A stretch of DNA of 64,000 nucleotides from Falsirhodobacter sp051195255 (GTDB lineage: Bacteria > Pseudomonadota > Alphaproteobacteria > Rhodobacterales > Rhodobacteraceae). The stretch lies in the NCBI RefSeq assembly GCF_051195255.1, contig NZ_JBNJLK010000002.1:186001-250000 (forward strand), written 5' to 3'. The notes under the pieces are model-generated. The model saw only the letters and a program-made list of their open reading frames with translations, had not been told where the DNA came from and ran no database searches. Below are positions 18,808 through 27,233 of the stretch, one piece after another. The translations under genes were made by a program, and so were the position numbers. Within the stretch, counting starts at the first letter, position 1. Each line of letters opens with the position of its first letter.

Positions 18808-18824
18808 GCGGGCGGACTGCCCGC
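18808..18824 (-). terminator. Stem-loop after nasS
   Basis: Perfect 6-bp arms GCGGGC and GCCCGC with a 5-base loop lie 7 bases past the nasS stop and before the cynS leader. There is no T-run, only a C-rich tail. It may protect the nasTS message or slow transcription into the cynS leader rather than stop it fully. Confidence 0.4.
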
Positions 18825-18831
18825 AAAGCCA

Positions 18832-20004
18832 TCAGCGTGTGGACGGAGGTTCGAACACGCGGCCGTCGAAGAAGGCGTCGGCGCGCAGAATCACCTGCCC
18901 CTTTTCCGCGGCGACCAGACGCGGCCGGTCGATCCTCCCCTCCACCCGGGAAGACGCGCCGGGCAGGGCCGCCCCGGCCGAGCGGAGGTGTTCGCGGTAA
19001 AGGTCGGTGCGGAAGCAGCCCATTGCGGCGGCCATGGCGGGGTCGGGATCCAGATCGTGGTCGCGGATCATCCGGGCTGCGAACAGCGCGGCCAAGCTTT
19101 TCCACGGGAAGGTTGCCGCGTCGCGGTGGAAGGCGATGAAATCATCGCATTCCCGCGTTTCACCAGAGGGGGCGATCATCAACCGCCCGCGCAGCCCGCG
19201 TTCCGCCAGTTCCGACGGCAGGTCCAGATATTCCGGGCGCGACAGGATGTCGGCCGCGGTGCCACGGTTGGCCGGATCGTCCAGCCAGCGGCCCGCGCGC
19301 CAGATCGCGCGCATCAGCCGGCCGGTGACCTCCGGCCGCTGCACCGTGAAATCGCGCCGCAGCACCAGCCCCTTTTCGGGCGGAGAGGCCCAGATCGCCT
19401 GCCCCGGCAGCAAGAGCGAGGCGACACCCCGTTCCACCGCGAAGGAGGACCACGGCTCCCCCACGCAGAAGGCGTCGACTTCGCCCGCCGCCATCGCATC
19501 CGCCATCAAAGGCGGCGGGATGGTGACGACGCGGATCTCCTCTCCGAAGCCCGAGGCTTCGAGCCAGTGGAACATCAGTTCGGCCTGCGTCGAGAAGCGG
19601 AAGGGCACGCCCACGCGCAAGGGCCCTTGCACCGCGCGGCGCAGGGCAAGGCCCGCCGCCCGCGCATCGGTGAAGTCGAACGGGTGGCCGTCCGCGCGCA
19701 GCCGGTCCGCAAGGGTCTGGCTGATCGCGACGGCCTGCCCCCGTTGCGACAGGAACATCACGAGGTCCATCGCCGGCAGGGCGGGTCCCAGCCCCACGGC
19801 CTGCGCCACCGGCAGCGGCACCAGCATGTGGGCGGCGTCGATCAGGCCCGCGCCCAGAAGGTCGCGGCTTTGCGCCCAGGCGCTGATGCGGACCAGATCC
19901 AGCGCCAGCCCTTCCTCGGTGGCAAAGCCCAGTTCCCGGGCGATGATGGCGGGCGCGGCGTCGGTCAGCGGGACGTAGCCCAGCCGCAGGGTCTCGAGGC
20001 TCAT
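18832..20004 (-). CDS. nasS: Nitrate/nitrite sensor NasS (NrtA/CmpA-like, cytoplasmic)
   Basis: 390 residues of the NrtA/CmpA nitrate-binding-protein family. It begins directly with the binding fold (MSLETLRLGYVPLTDAAP) and has no signal peptide, which separates it from exported ABC binding proteins and fits NasS. In characterised systems NasS binds and silences NasT, and nitrate or nitrite releases NasT. The gene overlaps the nasT stop (ATGA at 20001-20004), so the two proteins are made together. No nitrate reductase genes lie nearby; the nearest plausible target is the cynS leader downstream. Confidence 0.88.
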   Translation of the reverse strand: MSLETLRLGYVPLTDAAPAIIARELGFATEEGLALDLVRISAWAQSRDLLGAGLIDAAHMLVPLPVAQAVGLGPALPAMDLVMFLSQRGQAVAISQTLADRLRADGHPFDFTDARAAGLALRRAVQGPLRVGVPFRFSTQAELMFHWLEASGFGEEIRVVTIPPPLMADAMAAGEVDAFCVGEPWSSFAVERGVASLLLPGQAIWASPPEKGLVLRRDFTVQRPEVTGRLMRAIWRAGRWLDDPANRGTAADILSRPEYLDLPSELAERGLRGRLMIAPSGETRECDDFIAFHRDAATFPWKSLAALFAARMIRDHDLDPDPAMAAAMGCFRTDLYREHLRSAGAALPGASSRVEGRIDRPRLVAAEKGQVILRADAFFDGRVFEPPSTR

Positions 20005-20585
20005 ATCAGAAGGCCTGCCGCCATGACGATCTGCTGGGCGATGTCGCCGATGCGCTTGCCCTGATCCATCGCGGTCTTGCGCAGAAGGGCATAGGCGGCC
20101 TCTTCCTCGATCCCGCGGGCGCGCATGAGGATGGCCTTCGCGCGGTCGATGACCTTGCGTTCCTCCAGCGCGGCCTTGGTGGCGGCCAGTTCGGTCCGCA
20201 TCCGCTGGAACATGCGAAAGCGCGCGATGGCCGCGTCCAGAACCGGCTTCACGCGATCGGGGCGCAGCCCGTCCACGATATAGGCCGACACCCCCGCCTC
20301 GATCGCGGCGCGGGTCAGGTGTTCGTCGGACTGGTTGACGAACATGGCCACCGGCCGCTCCAGCGGGCCCGAGGCGAGGGCCAGTTCCTCCAGCACGTCG
20401 CGGGATGGATTGGCCAGGTCGATCAGCACGATGTCGGGCTTGAAGGCGGTGATCTTGCCGGCCAGATCGCCCATCTGGCTGATGACGTGGATGTCATGAT
20501 CGCCCAGTTCCCGCAGCCCTTCCACAAGGGGGCCGGCGCGATGTTCGTCGGGATCGACCAGAACGATGGAAAGACGCTGCTGCAT
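20001..20585 (-). CDS. nasT: ANTAR-domain antitermination regulator NasT
   Basis: 194 residues from ATG 20585. An in-frame ATG at 20621 is less likely because family members begin close to the receiver domain. Residues 1-120 are a response-regulator-like domain (Asp56 in VLIDLANP). Residues about 125-190 are the ANTAR RNA-binding domain (RKVIDRAKAILMRARGIEEE). NasT binds two-hexaloop leaders and prevents terminator formation when freed from NasS. Coupled by overlap to nasS, and 50 bases downstream of a barstar-like gene. Confidence 0.92.
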   Translation of the reverse strand: MQQRLSIVLVDPDEHRAGPLVEGLRELGDHDIHVISQMGDLAGKITAFKPDIVLIDLANPSRDVLEELALASGPLERPVAMFVNQSDEHLTRAAIEAGVSAYIVDGLRPDRVKPVLDAAIARFRMFQRMRTELAATKAALEERKVIDRAKAILMRARGIEEEAAYALLRKTAMDQGKRIGDIAQQIVMAAGLLI

Positions 20586-20635
20586 GCGGGGCATGACGCC
20601 ACGAAGAACGCCGGGAAGCAAGGCGAGACAGGGCC

Positions 20636-21028
20636 TTACCCCTCGATCAGGCGGATGTTGGGGTGGCTGGCGAAGATGTCCGCGATGATCTGGAAGTAGG
20701 TTCGGCCTTCACCGCCTTCCAGCGCATCGAGTTGCCTACGGATCAGGCGGTTGTCGAATGGTGGGGTCAGCTTGCCCCGAAGCCAGCGGCGCGTGGTTTC
20801 ATGTCCCAGACTGTGCCGGCACAGATCGATGTCGCGCCACAGCAGGGTCGCGGTCGCGTGGCCGTGCAGCGCGCCGTAGCTGCCGTGCAGCAGGTCGTCC
20901 AGCGCATCCAGGCTTTCGCCCAGCCGCCAGCTTTCCCCGGCCATGAAAACGCGGTTGATCTCATCATAGAAGCCGGGGATGTCGTGGATGCGCGATCCCT
21001 CAAGAACAAGGCAGAGGCTTGTGGTCAT
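20636..21028 (-). CDS. Barstar-family (ribonuclease inhibitor-like) protein
   Basis: 130 residues. The central part has the barstar core LGESLDALDDLLHG and LLWRDID, matching the helix-strand region by which barstar covers the barnase active site. ATG 21028 is chosen for its AAAGGG ribosome site; an in-frame GTG at 21049 has none. The protein is longer than barstar (89 residues), with a C-terminal extension of about 40 residues. No ribonuclease or toxin gene is adjacent. It lies in the same direction and 50 bases before nasT, so co-transcription is possible. Function unknown. Confidence 0.75.
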   Translation of the reverse strand: MTTSLCLVLEGSRIHDIPGFYDEINRVFMAGESWRLGESLDALDDLLHGSYGALHGHATATLLWRDIDLCRHSLGHETTRRWLRGKLTPPFDNRLIRRQLDALEGGEGRTYFQIIADIFASHPNIRLIEG

Positions 21029-21134
21029 GGCGGCACCCTTTGTGGTCACGTTCCGGCTTCACGAGCGTGTTCCCCAAGGGAACCATCCGGCCCCGTTGGT
21101 CGCTGTGACGGGATACAGCAGAAGGAGCGTTTCC

Positions 21135-21734
21135 ATGAACCATGAGGATCGCAGCGCCATCGACACCCTGTTCGCCAACCTTGCCACGGTGGAACGGCAG
21201 ATGCCACAGCGCGACGCCGAAGCCGAGCGCGTGATCCGCGACGCCTTGAACCGGCATCCGGCCGCCTCCTACTACATGGCGCAGACGGTCATCATGCAGC
21301 AGAAGGCGCTGGAAGCGGCGCAAAAGCGGATCGAGGAACTGGAAGCCAAACCGGCCCATGACGCCCGCCCCCACGATGAGCCGGCCCGTCGCGGCGGCTT
21401 CATGTCGGGCTTCGGAGGCGGTTCGGTGCCCAGAGTGTCCCGCACCTCTCCGTTCCAGAACCCGTCGCGGTCTCCCTTCCAGAACCAGGGCGGCGGGGGC
21501 GGCGGCTTCCTGGCCGGGGCCGCGCAGACGGCCATGGGCGTGGCGGGCGGTGTTCTTCTGGGCAACGCCATCGCGGGGATGTTCGGCGGTCACGCCATGG
21601 CCGGAGAGTCGCCCGAGGAGGCCCCGCAGGACGATCCGGCGCCGGCCGAGGACGAGACCGATGCCGACACCGGCAGCGACTGGGGCGACGACTCCGCCGG
21701 TTACGACGACGGCGGCTATGACGAGGGCGAATAA
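21135..21734 (+). CDS. DUF2076-family protein
   Basis: 199 residues starting at ATG 21135, which has the ribosome site AAGGAG at 21122-21127. The N-terminal 75 residues form a helical coiled-coil region (EDRSAIDTLFANLATVERQ to ALEAAQKRIEELEAK). A Gly/Phe/Pro-rich linker, a short hydrophobic glycine-zipper segment (LAGAAQTAMGVAGGVLLGNA) and a very acidic Asp/Glu/Gly tail follow. This is the DUF2076 architecture; its role is not known, though the organisation suggests an envelope-associated protein. It is transcribed away from the barstar gene. Confidence 0.85.
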   Translation: MNHEDRSAIDTLFANLATVERQMPQRDAEAERVIRDALNRHPAASYYMAQTVIMQQKALEAAQKRIEELEAKPAHDARPHDEPARRGGFMSGFGGGSVPRVSRTSPFQNPSRSPFQNQGGGGGGFLAGAAQTAMGVAGGVLLGNAIAGMFGGHAMAGESPEEAPQDDPAPAEDETDADTGSDWGDDSAGYDDGGYDEGE

Positions 21735-21770
21735 GCGCCTCTTTCCATCCAACCTCAGGGGTTCCCCATC

Positions 21771-22535
21771 ATGAAGCAGACCGGCAACACCATTCTCATC
21801 ACCGGCGGGGGGTCAGGCATCGGCCGCGCCCTTGCGCACAGGTTCCACGATGCGGGCAACACCGTCATCGTCGCCGGGCGCCGGCAGGACGTTCTGGACG
21901 AGGCGATCGCCGGGCGGCCACAGATGCACGCCCTGACGCTGGATGTCGAACGCGCCGAAGGCGTTGCCGATTTTGCCGAACGGCTGCTGACGGCGCATCC
22001 GAAGGTGAACGTGGTGTTCAACAACGCCGGCATCATGCGGTTCGAGGACGTGTCGGCGACCCGCGACCTGTCGGACGCCGAGGCGACGGTGACGACGAAC
22101 CTGCTGGGGCCGATCCGCCTGATGAACGCGCTGATTGATCATCTGAAGACGCAGCCCGACGCGGCGATCGTGAACGTCACCTCGGGGCTGGCCTTCGTGC
22201 CGCTGCTGGTGACGCCCACCTACAACGCCACAAAGGCCGCCCTGCATTCCTATACCGTCGCCCTGCGCGAGGTTCTGAAGGGGCAGGTGGAGGTGATCGA
22301 ACTGGCGCCGCCCGCCGTGCAGACCGGCCTGACGCCGGGGCAGGAAAGCCGTCCCGGCTATCAGCCGCTGGACGCTTTTGTTGAGGAGGTGATGGCGCTG
22401 TTCGGGCAAGATCCCACGCCCGCCGAGATCCTGGTGGAACGCGTGCGCTTCCTGCGGTTCGCCGAAGCCGAAGGGCAGTTCGACGAGACGCTGGCAAAGC
22501 TGAACGCCTTCGCGAACGAAGCGCGCAACGGCTGA
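21771..22535 (+). CDS. Short-chain dehydrogenase/reductase (DltE-like)
   Basis: 254 residues. Rossmann nucleotide-binding motif TGGGSGIGRALAHRF near residues 11-25, NNAGIMRF near 84, the catalytic serine in VTSGLAF and the catalytic Tyr/Lys pair in YNATKAALHSY. The family reduces or oxidises small carbonyl/alcohol substrates with NAD(P)H; the substrate is not predictable. It follows DUF2076 by 36 bases and may share its transcript. A strong terminator ends the unit. Confidence 0.92.
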   Translation: MKQTGNTILITGGGSGIGRALAHRFHDAGNTVIVAGRRQDVLDEAIAGRPQMHALTLDVERAEGVADFAERLLTAHPKVNVVFNNAGIMRFEDVSATRDLSDAEATVTTNLLGPIRLMNALIDHLKTQPDAAIVNVTSGLAFVPLLVTPTYNATKAALHSYTVALREVLKGQVEVIELAPPAVQTGLTPGQESRPGYQPLDAFVEEVMALFGQDPTPAEILVERVRFLRFAEAEGQFDETLAKLNAFANEARNG

Positions 22536-22541
22536 TGTGGC

Positions 22542-22572
22542 AAGGCCGGGGATGTCCCCGGCCTTTTGTTTT
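22542..22572 (+). terminator. Rho-independent terminator after the SDR gene
   Basis: A perfect 11-bp stem (AAGGCCGGGGA / TCCCCGGCCTT) with a TG turn is followed by TTGTTTT, starting 7 bases past the SDR stop. It also lies downstream of the convergent permease gene and may act for both. Confidence 0.85.
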
Positions 22573-22606
22573 CCGCGAGCCGTTGGAAGGCCGGTCGGGC
22601 AGGACC

Positions 22607-24082
22607 TCAATGCTCGGCCAGAAGGGCGCTGCGGCTGGCGTCGTCAAAGGTGGCGCGGGCGCCGTTGAACACGGCGTTCAGGATCACCGCAGACAGCGTG
22701 GCCAGAAGGATGCCGGAATCGATCAGCGGGTGCAGCGCGTGCGGCATCCACAGCTTGAAGTCCGGCGCGACCAGCGGGATCATCCCGAAGCCGAGGGACA
22801 CGGCCACGATGAACAGGTTGTTGCGTTGCGTGTGAAAGTCGACGCCCGACAGGATGCGGATGCCGGTGGCCGCCACCATCCCGAACATCACCAACCCGGC
22901 CCCGCCCAGCACGGCCGTCGGAACCGACTCCACCAGCGCCCCCATCTTCGGCATCAGACCCAGCACGATCAGGATCACCCCGCCCGCCACGCAGACAAAG
23001 CGGCTGCGCACGCCCGTCACCCCCACAAGGCCCACGTTCTGGCTGAACGAGGTGTAGGGGAAGGTGTTGAATATCCCGCCGATCAGCGTCCCCAGACCGT
23101 CGGTCCGCAGCCCGGCCGTCAGCTGCCCGCGCGTCACCTCCCGCCCCGTGATCGCGCCCAGCGCCAGGAACATGCCGGTGGATTCGATCATCACCACCAC
23201 CATGACCAGCACCATCGTCGCGATCAGCACCGGATCGAAGATCGGGGCGCCGAAATGGAAGGGCAGGATCGGCGCGAACCACGCGGTGGCCCCCACCTTT
23301 GCAAAGGTCATCTTGCCCGCCACCACCGCGGCCAGACTTCCGGCGACGATGCCCGCCAGCACCGCGATGTTGCCGAGGAACCCCTTGGCCAGCCGCGTGA
23401 TCGCCAGGATCACCAGCAGCACGAAAGCGGACAGCAGGACGCTTCCGCCCGAGGCATAGGCCGGGTTCGGCTGGCTGGGCGCAAGGTTCAGCCCTTGGGG
23501 CATCGGGGGCACCGGGCTGCCGGGCTGGCCCGACATTTCGGACAAGGTGCGCAGCCAGGCCTGCGCCTCGGGCGGGACGATGCGCGGGGCGGTGGGGCCC
23601 ACGGGATTGCCGAAGATCCAGTTGATCCCGATCCGCATCAGCGTCACCCCGATCACAAGGATGATCGTACCCGTCACCACCGGGGGGAAGAACCGCAGCA
23701 GGCGGCCGATCAGCGGTGCGAGAAAGAGGCCGATGACGCCGGCGGCCATGATGGCGCCGAAGATCATGCGCGCCCCCTCGGCTCCTGGGTGAGAGGTGGC
23801 CACGGCCAGCATCGGCCCCACAGACGCGAAGGTCACCCCCATCATGACCGGCAACCGCACGCCCAGCCACGGCGTCAGCCCGGCCGACTGGATCAGGGTG
23901 ACGATGCCGCAGGCGAACAGGTCGGCCGAAATCAGGAAAGCCACATCCGCGGGCGACAGTTGCAGCGCGCGCCCCACGATCAACGGCACGGCCACCGCGC
24001 CCGCATACATCACCATCACGTGCTGAAGCCCCAGCACCGCCAGCCGCCCGGCCGGCAATCTTTCATCGACGGGATGTGTCAT
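22607..24082 (-). CDS. Uracil/xanthine permease family (NCS2) nucleobase transporter
   Basis: 491 residues with about 12-14 membrane helices. The start ATG 24082 has the ribosome site GGAGGA. NCS2 landmarks: LQHVMVMYAGAVAVPLIVG at the N-terminus, the central MVVVMIESTGMFLALG with its conserved Glu, and NTFPYTSFSQNVGLVGVTGV. The family imports uracil, xanthine or urate by proton symport. The QNVGLVGVTG motif is more like the xanthine/urate branch than UraA, but this is only suggestive. The gene is monocistronic. Confidence 0.9.
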   Translation of the reverse strand: MTHPVDERLPAGRLAVLGLQHVMVMYAGAVAVPLIVGRALQLSPADVAFLISADLFACGIVTLIQSAGLTPWLGVRLPVMMGVTFASVGPMLAVATSHPGAEGARMIFGAIMAAGVIGLFLAPLIGRLLRFFPPVVTGTIILVIGVTLMRIGINWIFGNPVGPTAPRIVPPEAQAWLRTLSEMSGQPGSPVPPMPQGLNLAPSQPNPAYASGGSVLLSAFVLLVILAITRLAKGFLGNIAVLAGIVAGSLAAVVAGKMTFAKVGATAWFAPILPFHFGAPIFDPVLIATMVLVMVVVMIESTGMFLALGAITGREVTRGQLTAGLRTDGLGTLIGGIFNTFPYTSFSQNVGLVGVTGVRSRFVCVAGGVILIVLGLMPKMGALVESVPTAVLGGAGLVMFGMVAATGIRILSGVDFHTQRNNLFIVAVSLGFGMIPLVAPDFKLWMPHALHPLIDSGILLATLSAVILNAVFNGARATFDDASRSALLAEH

Positions 24083-24422
24083 GGTGATCCTCCGCTGTCC
24101 CCTTGTCAGGGTCCACTTTGCGTGGGGGGTGCGGCCGCGGGCAGGTTCCGGTGTCGACGGATGCGGCGCTTGCAGGGGAACGCCCGCGGTTTGACCGTTT
24201 TTCGCCCCTGTCGCCGCAGCAATGATCACGTCGTGAAACGCGCAACAGGCGGGTCCGTATCGCTGACTCGGGGTTCGTTCTTGGACCTGTCCGCGGGAAA
24301 TCGAGGTTTTCCAACAGGGTCGGCGGACTAGATGACCTGTGTCAGGCGATTGCCACGTGATCGCTAGGATGCGCTGGCCTTCGTCACGGCCGGCGCGAAA
24401 ACAGTTCGAAAGGTTTTTACGA
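24083..24422. other. Divergent intergenic region between the NCS2 permease and DUF3597 genes
   Basis: 340 bases with no supported gene. It must hold both divergent promoters. Short inverted repeats occur (for example CCCT-TGTC-AGGG near 24103), but neither a recognisable riboswitch nor a convincing promoter pair was identified. Confidence 0.4.
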
Positions 24423-24875
24423 ATGAGCATTTTCAGCAAGATCAAGGGCGCCATCTTCGGCGGCAAGGCGGAAGCGGGTGAGCGTCCCGCCACGGCCCCC
24501 ACCTTGGCCCCGGCACCGCAGAAGGACGTCGCGGCGCAGGCCCCGCAACCGGCGCCCGCCACTCCGGCCGCCTCGGCCACGCCGGCCGCTGCACCCGCCG
24601 CCCCGGCCGCGTCCAGCCCCGTCGACGTCATCGCCAGCCTTGAGGCGACGGCCAAGGCGAAGGGCTCGGACCTGAACTGGCGCTCCTCCATCGTGGACCT
24701 GATGAAGCTGCTGGACATCGATTCCAGCCTGGCCAACCGCAAGGATCTTGCCAAGGAACTGCATTACACCGGCGATCTGGACGGCAGCGCCGAGATGAAC
24801 ATCTGGCTGCACAAGGCCGTCATGCGCGAACTGGCCAAGAACGGCGGCAAGGTCCCGTCCGAACTGACCGACTGA
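24423..24875 (+). CDS. DUF3597-family protein
   Basis: 150 residues. A short N-terminal helix (MSIFSKIKGAIFG) is followed by an Ala/Pro-rich linker of about 45 residues and a C-terminal DUF3597 domain from residue 65 (SPVDVIASLEATAKAKG, RSSIVDLMKLLDID, RKDLAKELHY). The domain resembles a small helical ligand-binding or peptidoglycan-associated module, but its function is unknown. No signal peptide is seen. It is monocistronic and followed by a hairpin. Confidence 0.85.
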   Translation: MSIFSKIKGAIFGGKAEAGERPATAPTLAPAPQKDVAAQAPQPAPATPAASATPAAAPAAPAASSPVDVIASLEATAKAKGSDLNWRSSIVDLMKLLDIDSSLANRKDLAKELHYTGDLDGSAEMNIWLHKAVMRELAKNGGKVPSELTD

Positions 24876-24892
24876 TACGTATGATGCTCGTC

Positions 24893-24922
24893 CACGCGGG
24901 TCGCCAAAGGGCGCTCCGCGTG
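24893..24922 (+). terminator. Stem-loop after the DUF3597 gene
   Basis: Outer arms CACGCGG / CCGCGTG and inner arms CGCC / GGCG with an A-rich loop lie 17 bases past the stop. There is no T-run, so the terminator call is tentative. Confidence 0.4.
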
Positions 24923-25313
24923 AACACGTAAGTCACGGCCCATCCGTCGCCATCAGGACCGGTTTGCCCCGGCGCAGACCTGCCCGTTGGTATGGAATCT
25001 GCGGCCCTGCGTGCAAGATGACTTCGGTGCCGCTTCCAAAGATTCAAAGCGACCGGACTGCGGAGTAGAGCTAGCTCCGCCACGTGGGTCCGATCCGTGT
25101 TCCACCTGCGCGCTTCGCTGTCGCATCGTCCTCCTCATTGCGCAGGGGTTTGAGGGGGAGGCATTGGCATGTTTCGTGTGCATGTTGCCGCCACCGGCCT
25201 ACGGCTTGACTGTCCAAGAGTAGCTGTGAGGTGGAGTGCTGGCCTCACCGAAAGCATACCGAGTCTGACACATCCAATGACGTCGCCTGCCGTTCCAAAA
25301 GTGCCTCCTAGAT
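24923..25313. other. Non-coding stretch before the transposase fragment
   Basis: About 390 bases in which no frame gives a recognisable protein and base composition varies. It probably includes eroded insertion-sequence DNA belonging to the IS3-type fragment that follows. Nothing specific can be supported. Confidence 0.35.
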
Positions 25314-25749
25314 GTTCAGTTCCTGCATCTGGTCATTGATAGCCATACGCGTGAACTTCTCGGCTGGCACCTGTCGCGCACCGGCAAGGCAACCACGGCC
25401 GCCAGTGCGCTGGAGCATGCCCTGATCAACCGCTTCGGCCCTCTGGGCCGCGTCAACTGGAAGTTCCTGCTGCGATCGGACAACGGCCTGGTCCTCACCA
25501 GCCGCCATCACACGGGTCTGGTTCGCAGCTACGGCCTCAGCCAAGAGTTCATCACCCCGCACTGCCCGCAGCAAAACGGCATGGTCGAGCGCGTCATCCG
25601 GACGCTGAAGGAGCAGAGCATTCACCGACACCGCTTCGAGAGCATCCAGCATGCCGCTCGCGCCATCGGGGGACTGGATTCAGTTCTAGAACACCCGCCG
25701 CCCGCATCAGGCGCTTGCCAGGCGCACGCCTGCTGAGGCATTCAGATGA
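25314..25749 (+). pseudogene. IS3-family transposase (OrfB) C-terminal fragment
   Basis: The frame from 25314 reads FLHLVIDSHTRELLGWHLSR, then the integrase-core motifs LRSDNG (second Asp) and EFITPHCPQQNGMVERVIRT (catalytic Glu). Near 25670 the frame shifts by one base and an in-frame TAG appears. The shifted frame ends NTRRPHQALARRTPAEAF, the classic C-terminus of IS3-type OrfB. The N-terminal half, OrfA and terminal repeats are missing. It is therefore a dead remnant covering roughly the last 145 codons of OrfB. Confidence 0.8.
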
Positions 25750-25992
25750 GCGGCTTAACCTGCGCAGACTCCGCAGAGTCAATACACCCTTTCCATGTTG
25801 GCGGCGTGTTATCCTGCGTGATGATGACGATACAACTGAGGCATCTTGCGCTGCCTGCTTAGCTTCAGAATTTCGCGACCAAACATCGACGAAACCTTCC
25901 ACAGACAAGAGCGCCGACACCTTGCTCAGCAAGCGCAGCGCTGTACGGAGGGACTACCTTATCTTGTGAGGGGAGCCTCGCGTCGGAAAGGT
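25750..25992. other. Non-coding stretch between the transposase fragment and tRNA-Pro
   Basis: About 240 bases of mixed composition, less GC-rich than the surroundings. No convincing gene was seen; it probably mixes insertion-sequence flank with the tRNA downstream region. Confidence 0.35.
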
Positions 25993-26011
25993 GCTCTTTG
26001 AAACAAAGAGC
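25993..26011 (-). terminator. Hairpin downstream of tRNA-Pro
   Basis: A perfect 8-bp stem (GCTCTTTG / CAAAGAGC) with a 3-base loop lies 32 bases past the tRNA 3' end. On the - strand it is followed by ACCTTTCC. It is positioned to end the tRNA transcript. Confidence 0.55.
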
Positions 26012-26042
26012 AAAACTTCCTGAAACGCGTCAAAAGTTCTTC

Positions 26043-26119
26043 TGGTCGGAGCGAGAGGATTCGAACCTCCGACCCCCTGCTCCCGAAGCAGGTGCGCTAC
26101 CAGGCTGCGCTACGCTCCG
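26043..26119 (-). tRNA. tRNA-Pro (anticodon CGG)
   Basis: On the - strand the sequence folds as a full cloverleaf: acceptor CGGAGCG/CGCTCCG, D arm GCGC/GCGC, anticodon stem CCTGC/GCAGG with loop TTCGGGA (anticodon CGG, reading CCG), and T arm GGAGG/CCTCT (one G-T pair) with loop TTCGAAT. CCA is encoded at the 3' end, giving 77 bases. The gene lies beside insertion-sequence debris, a common landing zone for mobile DNA, but no integrase or attachment repeat is seen. Confidence 0.95.
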
Positions 26120-26169
26120 ACCGTGGGCGTGGGTTACCCGCTTACTGCGGCCATTGCAAGGGGCCATTC

Positions 26170-27129
26170 CTAACGTTTCTGCTGTTTTTGCCATAGCATC
26201 ATCGGACCAACGCGGGGCATGGACACCTCGGCCCGCCAGCGCGACCGAGTTACCGGCTTTTCGGTCGACGATCCGCGATCTTCCCGCAGCACGATGTAAA
26301 GGCCGGAGGCGACGATCACGGTGGCCCCCAGCAAGGTGTTCATCTTCAGCGTCTCCTTGAAGATCAGGAAACCGAACAGCGTCGCCCAGATGATCTGGCT
26401 GTACTGCATGGGGGCCACGATCACCGCCTCACCCATCCGGTAGGCGGAGATGGTGAGCAGCATCCCCCCAAAGGACAGCGCGGCCATCATCCCCAGAAGG
26501 CCCAGATGTTCGATGGGCATCGGCTTGTAGACGAAGGGCAGGGCGCAGCCCATCACGATGAAGTTGGCCATCATGGGATACAGCAGCAGCACCACGCTCC
26601 GCTCCTCCCGTCCGATCTTGCGCACGATGATGGCCCCCAACGATCCGAACACGGCCGAGGCGAGGGCCGCCAGATGGCCCGTCGTCAACGGTTCCGCCCC
26701 CGGCTGGATCACGATCATCACGCCCAGAAGGCCGACCACGATGGCGCCGCCGCGATGGGGGCCAACCCGCTCTCCCAGGATCGGGATCGCCAGAAGGGTG
26801 ATCAGCAGCGGCGTGGCGAACAGGATGGCATAGGTCTGTGCCAGGGGCAGGACGGTGAAGGCGTAAAAGGCCGACACCCCCGCCACGACCGAGGAGAACG
26901 TCCGCAGCAGCGTCCACCACGGGTGGCGCGGGATCAGGTTTCCGTCGGTGCGGTCCCGCATCAGCATGACGGTGACAAGGGGCATCGCGAAACAGACGGA
27001 AAAGAACACGATCTGCATGGGGTGGTAGAAGCTGCCCAGAACCTTCACCACCGTGTCATGGGTCGAATAGACCAGAAATGCGGTCAGGGCCGTCACTGCG
27101 GCGCGGAGGTTGCTTTTGCCGTCCATCAT
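26170..27129 (-). CDS. EamA/DMT-family membrane exporter
   Basis: 319 residues with ten predicted membrane helices made of two EamA repeats (the second begins near LAALASAVFGSLGAIIVRK). Such proteins usually export amino acids, purines or other metabolites; the substrate here is unknown. Two adjacent ATGs (27129 and 27126) are possible starts and the ribosome site is weak. The C-terminal tail after the last helix is hydrophilic and ends 50 bases from the tRNA gene. Confidence 0.88.
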   Translation of the reverse strand: MMDGKSNLRAAVTALTAFLVYSTHDTVVKVLGSFYHPMQIVFFSVCFAMPLVTVMLMRDRTDGNLIPRHPWWTLLRTFSSVVAGVSAFYAFTVLPLAQTYAILFATPLLITLLAIPILGERVGPHRGGAIVVGLLGVMIVIQPGAEPLTTGHLAALASAVFGSLGAIIVRKIGREERSVVLLLYPMMANFIVMGCALPFVYKPMPIEHLGLLGMMAALSFGGMLLTISAYRMGEAVIVAPMQYSQIIWATLFGFLIFKETLKMNTLLGATVIVASGLYIVLREDRGSSTEKPVTRSRWRAEVSMPRVGPMMLWQKQQKR

Positions 27130-27182
27130 TTCGTCTTTGGCTGCTCTGGTCGTTAACTGACCCGTCTTCGGCCCAAGGCAAG

Positions 27183-27218
27183 TCCGGCGCCGGTCCTGAT
27201 GGGCGGACCGGCGCCGGA
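27183..27218 (-). terminator. Strong hairpin after leuB
   Basis: 14-bp perfect arms (TCCGGCGCCGGTCC and its complement) with an 8-base loop start 16 bases past the leuB stop. The downstream - strand sequence is only moderately T-rich, but the stem is very strong. Confidence 0.6.
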
Positions 27219-27233
27219 TCGCGGGAAGTGGCG

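Noticed and set aside
18832..20004. Nitrate ABC transporter binding protein (NrtA)
   Set aside because: No signal peptide and no permease or ATPase genes follow; overlap with nasT points to NasS.
24083..24422. Purine or xanthine riboswitch before the NCS2 permease
   Set aside because: Leader hairpins exist, but the conserved cores of known purine, guanidine or xanthine riboswitches could not be matched.
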